Shown here: positions 12,117-24,951 of the stretch, piece after piece
Position numbering within the stretch: position 1 is the stretch's first letter
How the letters are laid out: each line of letters opens with the position of its first letter
Assembly (NCBI GenBank): GCA_027563935.2
Contig: CM050451.1
Span: forward strand, 101,769,565-101,833,564
Direction: 5' to 3'
DNA from: Costus lasius
Lineage: Eukaryota > Streptophyta > Magnoliopsida > Zingiberales > Costaceae
Length of the DNA: 64,000 nucleotides
The notes under the pieces: generated by a model
What the model saw: only the letters and a program-made list of their open reading frames with translations
Databases searched by the model: none
Told to the model about the DNA's origin: nothing
Program-made: the position numbers and the translations under genes

Positions 12117-12836
12117 CCAGCACAGCACACATTAAAGGGCAACCCACATAAGATGAAATAAACAGGCATATGGCATCAATCAACATGTGATCCATTACAA
12201 AGAAAATAAACTTTTGAAAACCCATTGGCATCAATTTTACTTTTCTTATCTGCCCTACAACCTTACAACGGTCCATTGATGGGGATCCACTCATCTTATC
12301 TAGTTAGATCCATGCCCTTGCATGCACCAAGTCCTAACTGAGTCGAGTTGACCTAATGGTCAACCATGCATGCGCCAAGGGCTGAACAACCTTCAAGAGT
12401 TCTGGCAAGCGGGTGTGACCCCGGGCCTAACTCAAGAGTGTTCACTGGTTGTCTCAACCAGACCTCGCTACACGCCTGTGATGCAGTCGACCTATAGCCA
12501 CCTCGTGCTTGCGCACAGGTGCCATCTGGTCGACCCATCTAGGCTGTCAGATGGTCTGATCAGACTAGTTTGATCTATACTAGTTGATGCTTTCAACCCC
12601 ATCAACCCGTCTAAGGGTTTACAATAGGTGCATCTTAGATCTAGTGGGGCGCGCAAGTGATATTTGTTTTGACAAACACAAACACAATAACAAGCGCCAA
12701 CTTACATGCGCCAACATAACAAAATATTCTCATGTGAAGTTTCGGCATGCAACTTAGATCTAAGCATACATTTACATGCGCAAACATGGATCACAAAAAT
12801 ATATCAAGCAATCATATTAACATGCTGTAACCGCAT

Positions 12837-12849
12837 GCTTTGATACCAA
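12837..12849 (-). promoter_or_regulatory. Primer-binding site of A
   Basis: The sense strand reads TTGGTATCAAAGC, one mismatch from the plant initiator-tRNA-Met site, one base away from the 5' LTR. Confidence 0.9.
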
Positions 12850-12850
12850 T

Positions 12851-14556
12851 TGTTGGGTCCCTTTCAAGAGGGAGCGAAACCCTAATAGGTCCCCTTCAAA
12901 GGGGAGCGAAAACCCTAAATGGTGGCGCATAAATCTTTGCAAGCGGAAGCAAGGGTTTTCATAGATCTTTCGCAAGAACATATGATCAACTTGATGAAGT
13001 TTAGATCCATACCATAGCCATGAAGAAGATGGCGACTTGGAAGCAAGAGAACAAGAGAGGTCTCCTCCAAATTGTGGCACACAAAAGGATTGATGACTTG
13101 CTCCTTGGACGCTCCTTGTGCTAGCAAGGATCTCCAAGATGTCCTTGATCGAATGAAGGAAAAAGATGGTGTCTTGCTTGGCCGAACTTCTCGTCGTCAA
13201 CACCTTCAACCCCTTGCGTCTCGTCGAGAGAGAGGAGCCGAATGTTGAATGAGGTGTTAAACCACACATTGAACGTGGAGACGTTTTCATTTTTGGACTT
13301 TCCAAAAATAGCAACCGAAACCGTTGAAGCGTTTTGCGTTCACTTCAAGTGAACCAAACGATCATCCCACTCCATGTGGACCATGCGCTCACACTTGAGC
13401 CGGTTCACATGTCAATGGTTCATTGGTCAAACCAAATCAGCCCAAGCAATAGTCTAGACATTATCAAACCCAATGGTTCAATGATCTAACCGTCCATCTC
13501 TCGATGCTCTTGATCTCACCGATCTAGCATCAATACTCTCGATCGAAGCTTACCGATCTCAAGCCCTAATCAATCAAACATGATCAGACTAGATCTCACT
13601 TACAATCAGAGTTTAAACTCCTTTAAACTGAACCAAAACAAATCAGTCCACACGATCTGACTTAAGTAAGTCATATCATCAAATTGTGTGACCCTGAGGG
13701 TTTCCTTTAAATGTCGGTAACGATGACTTGCGTCATCACGATCAGTGAGGGGTATCTAGCAACACATCACTGTCTCCCGATATAAAGAAAAGAGTCTTCC
13801 AAGACTACACCCAAACCACAACACAAGTGTGAATCAAACTCACAAGGCATACATGTTTCCTTTGCCACTGGATGTTCTTATTGGACAAGCGTGTCAAGCC
13901 TGTATCTCCAATATGATGAGCATGATTAGATTAGATGAACATAGTCACCTGGGTATGGCCATACACTTTCTCAATCATCTCATAGGGGGGCCCCTTTAGA
14001 ACATCACACTCCTTAAACAAGGAGACGGCAATCCTTTATCTATCACTAGTGCCCTAACCTGACTCAAGCTCACCATCCAAGATAGTCTATAATCATTTTA
14101 TTTCAAATGATATTGAACTACCTCTAAACAATGACAATCATCATTTAGAAAACACAAGTGATCTCAAGTCAAAGGACATGTGCCACTTGATGCAAACAAG
14201 GATTATTCACATTGTGACAAGCAATTGAATATCCTAGTAGGGTCTGTCCAGTACATCCAATGTACCCATGAGTCTACATCTTATTCCATGCTCGAAGCAT
14301 CCTATAAGATTAGAACACATATTAGTCTTAACCATATCAAGGCTGTCTCATGTTCACCAAGATATCTCGACTAAGGACATATAGCATGTCAGCCTAGCTG
14401 AACAGCTTTGAGACATTATTCAGAAGTACACTTATTACAGCAGACAAGGTAACAAACTGAATAACAACCATTGCCTTTATAAACATAAAAGTTTATTACA
14501 CAATACCGATACAATCCCAAGGCCTCAAACATTAGCCTTAAGGGCATACCCCAACA
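12851..14556 (-). repeat. 5' LTR of A
   Basis: Nearly identical to 5505-7209. Same tips TGTTGGG and CCCAACA. The GNRA hairpin at 13722-13737 has sense loop GCAA. The LTR is followed by the TSD AGAAG and then element C. Confidence 0.95.
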
Positions 14557-17002
14557 AGAAGAAGGGAAGCAAGCCTTCCACTTCTGGCTCAGGCATTTTC
14601 GTGACTGAAGTCATGGTTGCTTCTTCTATTTCATGGGTGTTGGACACTGCATGTGGAGTTCACATTTGTTCAACTGTGCAGGAACTCAAGAGAAGAAGAC
14701 AGGTGGGACAGCATGAGGTGGACCTACGAGTTGGAAACGGGGCACGAGTTGCTGCTGTTGCTGTAGAAGAATATCACATCTCTTTACCATCTGGATTAGT
14801 ATTAGAACTTGACAATTGTTATTTTGTTCCAAGCATAACAAAGAATATTATCTCTATTCCTGCTCTTGTCAGGAAAGGTTTTTCATTTGAATGCAAAACT
14901 TCGCAGTGCTGTATTTCATTTGATAACATTGTATATGCAACTAGGTCGATTAACAATGGGTTATACATGTTGGACATGGAATGTTCTGTACAACAAATTG
15001 ATAATAAGAAAGCCAAGCATGCTGATGATAGCACCTTGTTATGGCATAGTCGTCTAGGCCATATTAACAAAAAGCGCATTAAGCGGTTGCATGACCATGG
15101 ACTGCTAGGATCATTCTCCTATGAGGAGCTTGATACATGCAAACCTTGTTTAATGGGTAAGATGACGAAGACTCCTTTTACTAATAAAGGTGAAAGGGCT
15201 TCAGGTTTACTTGACCTTATTCACAGTGATGTGTGTGGGCCATTTAGTAAACATGCCAGGGGTGGCTATTCATACTTCATTACTTTTACTGATGATTTCA
15301 GTAGGTATGGTTATGTCTATTTAATGAGACATAAGAGTGAATCTTTTGACAAGTTCAAGGAATTCAAAAATGAAGTACAGAATCAGTTAGGCCGAAATAT
15401 CAAGGCACTTCGATCAGATCGAGGTGGAGAATACTTGAGTCGTGAGTTTACTGACTATCTGAAGGAGTGTGGGATCATCTCACAGCTCACTCCACTAGGA
15501 ACACCGCAACGGAATGGTGTGTTCGAGAGGAGGAATCGAACCTTATTGGATATGGTTCGTTCTATGATGAGTCAGGCTACTATACCTTACTCCTTTTGGG
15601 GATTTGCACTGGAAACAGCTGCAAAGGTGCTAAACCGAGTGTCATCCAAGGCCGTTTCAAAGACACCATATGAGTTATGGTATGGGAAACAGTCGAGCTT
15701 GACATTTATCAAAATATGGGGTTGCGAGGCTTATGTCAAAAAGCTCGCTTCTGGGAAACTGGAGAGCAGATCTGATAAATCCATATTTGTCGGATACCCT
15801 AAAGAAACTAAGGGTTATTATTTCTACGATCCCAAGGAGAATAAAGTATTTGTTGCTCGAACGGCTATTTTTCTTGAGAAGGAATTTCTTCTGCAAGAGG
15901 CCAGTGGGAGAGAAATAAAGCTGGATGAAATTTCAGAAGAGGGACAAAGTAGTCAAGCACAGTTGGATGAGCCTGAGCCAATAGATCAGGTTAATGTTCA
16001 ACCTGAGGCTCAGACATCACGGGAACCGCGTAGATCGGGAAGGATTCATCGTCAGCCTGAGCGATATGACGGAGTCTACATCATTTATGATGAACCCCTC
16101 ACTTATGCGGATGCAGTCAGTGGACCGGAGTCAGCAAGATGGATTGAAGCTATGCGAGTCGAGATGGACTCCATGTCAGATAACCAAGTCTGGGATTTGG
16201 TTGATCCGCCGCCGGGAGCAATACCTATAGGCTGTAAGTGGATCTTCAAAAAGAAGAAAGACATGGATGGTAACGTGGTTACCTATAAGGGTAGGCTAGT
16301 TGCGAAAGGTTTCAAACAAATCTACGGGATAGTTTATGATGAAACTTTCTCTCCTGTAGCCATGTTCAAGTCCATTCGAATTATTCTCGCGATAGCAACA
16401 TATTTTGATTATGAGATCTGGCAAATGGATGTGAAAACTGCTTTCCTTAACGGAAAACTGGAAGAGGATGTGTATATGACACAACCTGAAGGTTTCATCA
16501 ACCCATCAGAACGTCATAAAATATGCAAATTAAAGAAGTCCATTTATGGACTAAAACAAGCATCGAGAAGCTGGAATATTCGTTTTGATGAATCAGTTTC
16601 TGAATTTGGTTTCATAAAAAATGAAGATGACCCGTGTGTATATAAAAGGTTTAGTGGGAGTGTGATTACTTTCCTAGTCCTCTACGTCGATGATATTTTA
16701 ATCATTGGAAACGATATTCCTGAGCTGCATGCAGTCAAGGCATGGTTAGGAAAATGTTTCCAGATGAAAGATTTGGGAGAAGCAGCCTATATATTAGGTG
16801 TGGAGATCTATAGAGATAGATCTAGTAAGCTTCTCGGGCTGTGCCAGAGTACTTACATCGATAAGGTCCTGGAGAGATTCCATTTAGAAAATTCTAAAAG
16901 AGGATATCTTCCAGTCAAACATGGTCTGAATCTTTCAAAGAGCTAGTGTCCTCAAACACAGTCTGAGAAAGATGAGATGGACAATACGCCTTATGCTTCG
17001 GC
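14557..17002 (+). pseudogene. Protease, integrase and reverse transcriptase of element C
   Basis: Continues the gag frame of 5253-5504. It contains the protease motif DTA in SWVLDTACGVHIC, integrase zinc-binding histidines and cysteines, the DDE core (SDVCGPF, SDRGGEY, then FERRNRT where F has SERRNRT) and the RT with YVDD. A CAG-like codon has become TAG at 16944-16946, just before the RT/RNase H linker. The block is cut at TCGGC 16998-17002 by D. The remainder resumes at 37707 in the same frame. Apart from the stop and the earlier zinc-knuckle deletion the frame is open. Confidence 0.93.
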
Positions 17003-18702
17003 TGTAAGTCCCCTAAAAGAAGGGGAGCCGAAACCCTAATAGGTGGCGCATATAATTTATTTGCAGCGGAAGCAAGGGTTTCAAAATCTTACGCAAGAAC
17101 ATATGATCAACTTGATAAAGTTTGGATTCATACCATAGCCATTGATTCGAATGGCGTGATGGAAGAAGAGAGCAACGTTGATCTCCTCCAAAGAGTTCAC
17201 ACACAAGATGAAGATCGCCTACTCCCTTAGCGTTCCTTGTGCTAGCAAGGCTCCAAGGTTTCCTTGTCGAATCGAAGGGAAAGAAAGATGAAGTCTCGCT
17301 TGGCTGAACTCTCTTCAAGGCGTTAACCTCCTTCACACAAGAGTGTGTCGTCGAGAGGAAGAGGCAAGAGGATGTCTCGAAAAAACTGAAGTGGAGACGT
17401 TCTCCTCAAACGTGGAGACGTTTTTCCAAAATGGGAAAAACCGACTTCCAAATATGGAAAGCCCTTAACTCCAAGCGTTCATGCGATCATCCATGCGTTC
17501 ACTCCAAGTGAACCGATCGCTCCTCTTCTCCTCTTTGAACCAAGCCATGGTTCAATTGCATTTGGATCAAAGACCAAATCAAATCAGCCCAAGCCTTTAG
17601 TCCAGATCAAATTAAACCCTAAGGTTCTAGATCTGACCGTTCATCTCTTGATGCACTTGATCTCACCGATCTAGCATCAATACTCTCGATCGAAGCTTAC
17701 CGATCCCAAGCCCTAATCAATCAAACATGATCAGACCAGATCTCACTTACAATCAGAGTTTAAATCCCTTTAAACTGAACCGAAACAATTCAGTCCACAC
17801 AATCTGACTTAAGTAAGCCATATCATCAAATTGTGCGACCCTGAGGGTTTCCTTTAAATGTCGGTAACGATAACTTACGTTATCACGATCAGTGAGGGGT
17901 ATCTAGCAAAACATCACTGTCTCCCGATATAAAGGAAAGAGTCTTCCAAGACTACACCCAAACCATAGCACAAGTGTGAATCCACTTCACTAGGCATACA
18001 TGTTTCCTTTGCCACTTGATGTTCTTATTGGACAAGCGTGTCAAGCTTGTAACTCTAATATGATGAGAATGATTAGATCAGATGAACATAGTCATCTGGG
18101 TATGGCCATACACTTTCTCAATCATCTCATCCAGGGGGGCCCTTTAGAACATCACACTCCAAACAAGGAGACGGCAATGCTATATCTATCACTAGTGTCC
18201 TAACCTGACTCATGATCATTATCCAAGATAGTCTATAACCACTATGTTTCAAATGATATTGAACTACCTCAAAATAATGATAATCATCATTTAGAAACAC
18301 AAGTGATCTCAAGTCAGAGGAAATGTGCCACTTGTTCGCATACAAGGATCATTCACATTGTGACAAGTAATTGAATATCCTAGTAGGGTCTGTCCAGTAC
18401 ATCCAATGTACCCATGAGTCTATATCTTATTCTATGCTCGAAGCATCCTATAAGATTAGAACACATATTAGTCTCAATCATATCAAGGCTGTCTCAAGTT
18501 CACCAAGATATCTCGACTAGGGACTTTATAGCATGTCAGCCTAGCTGAACACCATTGAGACATTATCCAGAAGTATACATATTGCAGCAGACAATGTAAC
18601 AACCTGAATAACAACCAATGCCTTTATAAACATAAGAGTTTATACATGATACTGATACAATCCTAAGGCCTCAAACATTAGCCTTAAGGGCATACCCCAA
18701 CA
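17003..18702 (-). repeat. 3' LTR of D
   Basis: 1700 bp from TGTAAGTC to CCAACA. GNRA hairpin at 17869-17884 with sense loop GTAA. It matches the split 5' LTR in its distinctive tip TGTAAGTCCCC and through its length. Confidence 0.95.
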
Positions 18703-18722
18703 ATCTCCCACTTGCACTTAAT

Positions 18723-19374
18723 CTAATGGTTGAGAAATCTCAAACCCATATTATTACAGTGCTTCTCATGCTTCTGCTGCGCCAGAGGCTTTGTAAGTGG
18801 GTCAGCCAGATTGTCATCTGTATGAACCTTGCAGATTTTGATCTCGCCTCGATCAATGATCTCCCGGATCAAATGAAACCGTCTCTGTATGTGCTTGGAC
18901 TTCTGGTGCGACCGTGGTTCCTTTGCTTGTGCGATTGCTCCAGTGTTATCACAAAAGATAACCAAAGGATCTGCACTCGAAGGAACGACACCAAGTTCCT
19001 GAATGAACTTACGAATCCACACTGCCTCCTTAGATGCTTCTGAGGCTGCAACATACTCGGCTTCTGTTGTGGAATCAGCAACGATAGACTGTTTGAAACT
19101 TTTCCACACCACCGCTCCTCCATTCAAGCTAAAAACATAGCCTGATTGCGATCGGAAATCATCCTGGTCAGATTGGAATGAAGCGTTAGTATATCCTTCA
19201 ATACTGAGTTCTTCCTAACCACCATACACCAAGAACATATCTTTGGTCCTCCGCAGATATTTTAAAATGTTCTTGACCGCAATCCAGTGTGCCTGACCTG
19301 GACTACTTTGGAACCGACTGGTCACGCTTAACCCGTAAGCGATGTCTGGGCGAGTACACAACATCGCATACATA
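18723..19374 (-). pseudogene. RNase H end of D Gag-Pol, cut by the E LTR
   Basis: Reads from the C-terminal LRFLNH stop at 18723 back through the RNase H motifs ADSTTEAEY and IFCDNTGA. The continuous frame ends at a stop near 19216 (TAG where F has TGG-type sequence) and homology continues to 19374, inside the RT/RNase H linker. It is interrupted there by E. It duplicates the region at 21067-21720. Confidence 0.9.
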
Positions 19375-21046
19375 TGAAAGACCCCTTAAAGGGGGCGAAA
19401 ACCCTAAAGCATGCGCATATGAAATTTTTCTAGGGTTTCAACAAGATCGATTGCATGAATATATATGATCAACTTTGATTAAATTGCAAAGATCAAGTTA
19501 AGATCTTTTACCATAGCCATGATGAAGGAGGCGACTTGGAAGCAAGAGGGCAAATAAGCTCTCCTCCAAAGAAGACGCACACTAGATGAGAGATGGCTGC
19601 CTCCTTGGACGTTCCTTGTGCTAGCAAGGATCTCCCAAGTTCCTTGTCGTGTGAAGAAGAAGAGAGATGCTTGGCCGAGCTCCTTTTTTCGTGAAGAATC
19701 CTCTACACAAGAGTGAAGGCGACAAGAGAAGAGAATTGGCAAAATGCGTTGAGGAATTTTCAAGAGGTGGCGTTACATGACTTCCAAATATGGAAAGTCA
19801 TGAAGCCATGCGCTCACTCAAAGAAAACCGCCCAAAACGCTATCAAGCCTTGAACCATGCGTTCACACATGTGAACCGGTTCAAGCCAATTCAATTCAAT
19901 TCAATTCGGTTCAAAGACCAAACCAGACCAGCCCAAGCCATGGTCTAGATCTCTCTGAACCAAATGGTTCAAGATCTAACCGTTCATCTCTTGATGCACT
20001 TGATCTCACCGATCTAGCATCAATACTCTCGATCGAAGCTTACCGATCTCAAGCCCTAATCAATCAAACATGATCAGACCAGATCTCACTTACAATCAGA
20101 GTTTAAACTCCTTTAAACTGAACTGAAACAATTCAGTCCACACGATCTGACTTAAGTAAGCCATATCATCAAATTGTGCGACCCTGAGGGTTTCCTTTAA
20201 ATGTCGGTAACGATAACTTACGTTATCACGATCAGTGAGGGGTATCTAGCAACACATCACTGTCTCCCGATATAAAGGAAAGAGTCTTCCAAGACTACTC
20301 CCAAACCATAGCACAAGTGTGAATCCACTTCACAAGGCATACATGTTTCCTTTGCCACTTGATGTTCTTATTGGACAAGCGTGTCAAGCCTGTAACTCCA
20401 ATATGATGAGGATGATTAGATCAGATGATCATAGTCATCTGGGTATGGCCATACACTTTCTCAATCATCTCATCCAGGGGGGCCCCTTTAGAACATCACA
20501 CTCCTTAAACAAGGAGACGGCAATCCTATATCTATCACTAGTGTCCTAACCTGACTCATGATCATTATCCAAGATAGTCTATAACCATTATGTTTCAAAT
20601 GATATTGAACTACCTCAAAACAATGACAATCATCATTTAGAAACACAAGTGATCTCAAGTCAGAGGAAATGTGCCACTTGTTGCATACAAGGATTATTCA
20701 CATTGTGACAAGCAATTGAACATCCTAGTAGGGTCTGTCCAGTACATCCAATGTACCCATGAGTCTACATCTTATTCCATGCTCATAGCATCCTATAAGA
20801 TTAGAACACATATTAGTCTCAATCATATCAAGGCCGTCTCATGTTCACCAAGATATCTCGACTAAGGACTTTATAGCATGTCAGCCTAGCTGAACACCAT
20901 TGAGACATTATTCAGAGATATACATATTGCAGCAGATGATGTAACAAACTGAATAACCACAATTGCCTTTATAAACATAAGAGTTTATACATGATACTGA
21001 TACATCCCAAGGCCTCAAACATTAGCCTTAAGGGCACACCCCAACA
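19375..21046 (-). repeat. LTR E inside element D
   Basis: 1672 bp from TGAAAGACCCC to CCAACA, with a tip different from D. It is followed by a polypurine tract and a coding region, so it is a 3' LTR, not a solo LTR. The presumed TSD partner on the left is ACATA at 19370-19374. No matching 5' LTR exists: the next LTR to the right, at 26781, has the D tip. GNRA hairpin at 20212-20227, loop GTAA. Confidence 0.9.
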
Positions 21047-21066
21047 ATCTCCCACTTGCACTTAAT

Positions 21067-24000
21067 CTAATGGTTGAGAAATCTCAAACCCATATTATTA
21101 CAATGCTTCTCATGCTTCTGCTGCGCCAGAGGCTTTGTAAGCGGGTCAGCCAGATTGTCATCTATATGAACCTTGCAGATTTTGATCTCGCCTCGATCAA
21201 TGATCTCCCGGATCAAGTGAAACCGTCTCTGTATGTGCTTGGACTTCTGGTGCGACCGTGGTTCCTTTGCTTGTGCGATTGCTCCAGTGTTATCACAAAA
21301 GATAACCAAAGGATCTGCACTCGAAGGAACAACACCAAGTTCCTTAATGAACTTACGAATCCACACTGCCTCCTTGGATGCTTCCGAGGCTGCAACATAC
21401 TCGGCTTCTGTTGTGGAATCAGCAACAACAGACTGTTTGAAACTTTTCCACACCACAGCTCCTCCATTCAAGCTAAAAAAATAGCCTGATTGCGATCGGA
21501 AATCATCCTGGTCTGACTGGAACGAAGCGTCAGTATATCCTTCAATACTGAGTTCTTCCTGACCACCATATATCAAGAACATATCTTTGGTCCTCCGAAG
21601 ATATTTTAAAATGTTTTTGACAGCAATCCAGTGTGCCTGACCTGGATTACATTGGAATCGACTGGTCATGCTTAACCTGTAAGCGACGTCTGGGCGAGTA
21701 CACAACATCACATACATTATGGACCCAATAGCCGAAGCATAAGGCGTATTGTCCAGTTGATCTTTCTCAGTCTGTGTTTGTGGACACTGACTCTTTGAAA
21801 GATTCAGACCATGTCTGACTGGAAGATATCCACTTTTAGAATTCTCTAAATGGAATCTCTCCAGGACTTTATCGATGTAAGTACTCTGGCACAGCCCGAG
21901 AAGCCTCTTAGATCTATCTCTGTAGATCTTCACACCTAATACATAGGCTGCTTCTCCTAGATCTTTCATCTGGAAACATTTTCTTAACCATGCTTTAACA
22001 GCATGTAGTTCAGGAATATCGTTTCCAATGATTAAGATATCATCGACGTAGAGGACTAGGAAAGTAATCACGCTCCCACTAAACCTCTTATATACACACG
22101 GGTCATCTTCATTCTTGATGAAACCAAATTCACAGATTGATTCATCAAAACGAATATTCCAGCTTCTAGATGCTTGCTTAAGTCCATAAATGGACTTCTT
22201 TAATTTGCATATTTTATGACGATCTGATGGATTGGTGAAACCTTCAGGTTGTGTCATATACACATCCTCCTGCAGATTTCCATTAAGGAAAGCAGTCTTC
22301 ACATGCATTTGCCAGATCTCATAATCGTAATATGCTGCTATCGCAAGAATAATCCGAATAGACTTGAACATGGCTACAGGAGAGAAAGTTTCATCATAAT
22401 CTATCCCGTAGATTTGTTTGAAACCTTTCGCAACTAGCCTGCCTTTATAGGTAACCACGTTACCATCCATGTCAATCTTCTTCTTGAAGATCCATTTACA
22501 GCCTATAGGGATTACTCCCGGAGGCGGATCAACCAAATCCCAGACTTGGTTATCTGACATGGAGTCCATCTCGGCTCGCATAGCTTCAAGCCATCTAGCT
22601 GACTCCGGTCCACTGACCGCATCCGCATAAGTGAGGGGTTCATCATGATCAATGATGTAGACTCCGTCATAGCGCTCAGGCTGTCGACGGATCCTTCCTG
22701 ATCTTTGCGGTTCCCATGATATCTGAGCCTCAGGTTATGCAATAACCTATTCTACTGGCTCAGGCTCATCCAACTGTGCTTGACTACTTTGTCCTTCTTC
22801 TGAATTCTCATCCAGCTTTATTTCTCTCCCACTGGCCTCTTGCAGAAGAAACTCCTTCTCAAGAAAAATTACCGTCCGAGCAACAAATACTTTGTTCTCT
22901 TTGGGATCGTAGAAATAATAACCCTTAGTTTCCTTACGGTAACCGACAAAGATGCATTTATCAGATCTGCTCTCCAGTTTCCCAGAGGCGAGCTTTTTGA
23001 CATAAGCCTCGCAACCCCAGATCTTAATAAATGTCAAGCTCGGCTGTTTCCCATACCATAACTCATATGGAGTCTTAGAAACTGCCTTGGATGGCACTCG
23101 GTTTAGTACCTTTGCAGCTGTTTCCAGTGCAAATCCCCAAAAGGAGTAAGGTAGAGTAGCCTGACTCATCATTGAACGAACCATATCCAATAAGGATCTG
23201 TTCCTCCTCTCGGACACACCATTCCACTGCGGTGTTCCTGGCGGAGTGAGCTGTGAGATAATCCCACACTCCTTCAGATAGTCAGTAAACTCTCGACTTA
23301 GGTATTCTCCACCTCGATCAGAACGAAGTGCCTTGATATTTCGGCCTAGCTGATTCTGTACTTCATTTTTGAACTCTTTGTACTTGTCAAAAGATTCACT
23401 TTTATGTCTCATTAGATAGACATACCCATATCTACTGAAATCATCAGTAAAGGTAATGAAGTATGAATAGCCACCTCTGGCATGTTTACTAAATGGCCCA
23501 CACACATCACTGTGTATAAGGTCAAGTAAACCTAAAGCCCTTTGACCTTTATTAGAAAAAGGAGCTTTTCTCATTTTACCCATTAAACAAGCTTTGCATG
23601 TATCAAGCTCCTCATAGGAGAATGATCCCAGCAGTCCATGGTCATGCAACCGCTTAATGCGTTTCTTGTTAATATGGCCTAAACGACTATGCCATAGCAA
23701 GGTGCTGTCATCAGCATACTTGGCTTTCTTATTATCAATATTTTGTATAGAACATTCCATGTCCAACATGAATAACCCATTGTTAATTGATCCAGTGGCA
23801 TAAACAATATTATCTAAAGAAATAACACACTTTGAAATATTGCATTCAAAGGAAAAACCTTTCCTGACAAGAGTAGGAATAGAGATAATATTTTTGGTAA
23901 TGCTTGGTACAAAATAACAATTGTTCAATTCTAATACAAGTCCAGATGGTAATGAGATGTGATATTCTCCTATAGCAACAGCAGCAACCCGTGCCCCGTT

Positions 24001-24951
24001 TCCAACTCGTAGGTCCACCTCATGCTGTCCCACCTGTCTTCTTCTGTTGAGTTCCTGTACATTTGAACAAATGTGAACTCCACATGCAGTGTCCAACACC
24101 CATGAAATAGAAGAAGAAGATATCATGACTTCAGTCACAAATATACCTGAGCCAGAAGCGATGCTTCCCTTCTTGTCTCCTTGGAGCGCTTTACAGTCCT
24201 TTTTCCAGTGACCTAGCTGGCCACAATGGAAACATCTGTATTCCTTCGACCGCTTAACCTTCTGTTTCAGAGCCTTGTTGTAACTCTTGACAGGGGCTTT
24301 GCCCTTCTTCCCCTTCTTCTTGTTCCTGAAAGGAACCATCAAGACAGAGGTTGAAGGCTTTCCCTTTAGAGTCAACTCTGTAGTCAAGAGCATGTTCAGT
24401 AACTCTGCCGGGGTACAGTCGATCTTGTTCATATTAAAATTAATAATGAACGGATCGAAAGTAGCCGGGAGAGACTGAAGAATGATGTCTACAGCAAGCT
24501 CCTGATTGATGGTATGTCCCAGTTTCTCTAGAGCCTCCTTGTACCCAATCATCTTGAGTACGTGAGCTCCCACTGGACTCCCTTCAGTCAGTTTGCTCTG
24601 AAAGAAAAGCTTAGTCAAATTGTAGCGTTCAGTCCTAGCCTGTGCAGCATAGAGCAACTTGAGGTTTGCTATAATTTCTATAGTAGACAGATCCTCATGC
24701 TGACGTTGCAGCTCTGGCGTCATAGACGCTAGCATCAGGCAAGCGACATCAATGCTATCATTGACATGCTTTTCATAGGCATCCCGAACCGCCCTTGCGG
24801 CGTTCGGAGTGGGTTGAGGCGGTATAGCCGTCTCGAGGACATACAGCTTCCTCTCTGCCTTAAGAACAATCTTAAGGTGTCCGTACCAGTTTGAGAAGTT
24901 TGGCCCAGCAAACTTCTCCCTTTCCAGTAGGGATCGCACATTGAAATTCGT
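21067..24951 (-). pseudogene. Gag-Pol of the D/E chimera
   Basis: All Copia domains are present in order: Gag, CCHC knuckle CFHCGQLGHWKKDC, protease DTA, integrase, reverse transcriptase with YVDD, RNase H. The normal start ATG has become ACG at 24951-24949. Two glutamine codons in the integrase/RT linker are stops: TAG at 22747-22749 and TAA at 22735-22737. There is no frameshift. The right part should derive from D and the left part from E, because the 3' LTR next to it is E and the 5' LTR is D. The crossover point cannot be placed by eye. Confidence 0.92.

Larger units (their letters stand above)
11093..12836 (-). other. Untranslated leader of A
   Basis: About 1.74 kb between PBS and gag without a convincing gene. 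It holds the hairpin domain at 11981-12116 and two UCA-loop hairpins at 11606-11624 and 11399-11417. Confidence 0.85.
5505..14556 (-). mobile_element. Element A: complete family 1 Ty1/Copia retrotransposon inside C
   Basis: It has two LTRs of 1705 and 1706 bp, a polypurine tract, coding region, leader and PBS, in all 9052 bp. The TSD AGAAG is at 5500-5504 and 14557-14561. The LTRs differ at roughly 15 positions by eye (about 0.9%), a fairly recent insertion. LTR tips are extended inverted repeats, TGTTGGG and CCCAACA. The coding region is broken, so it is not autonomous. Confidence 0.96.
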
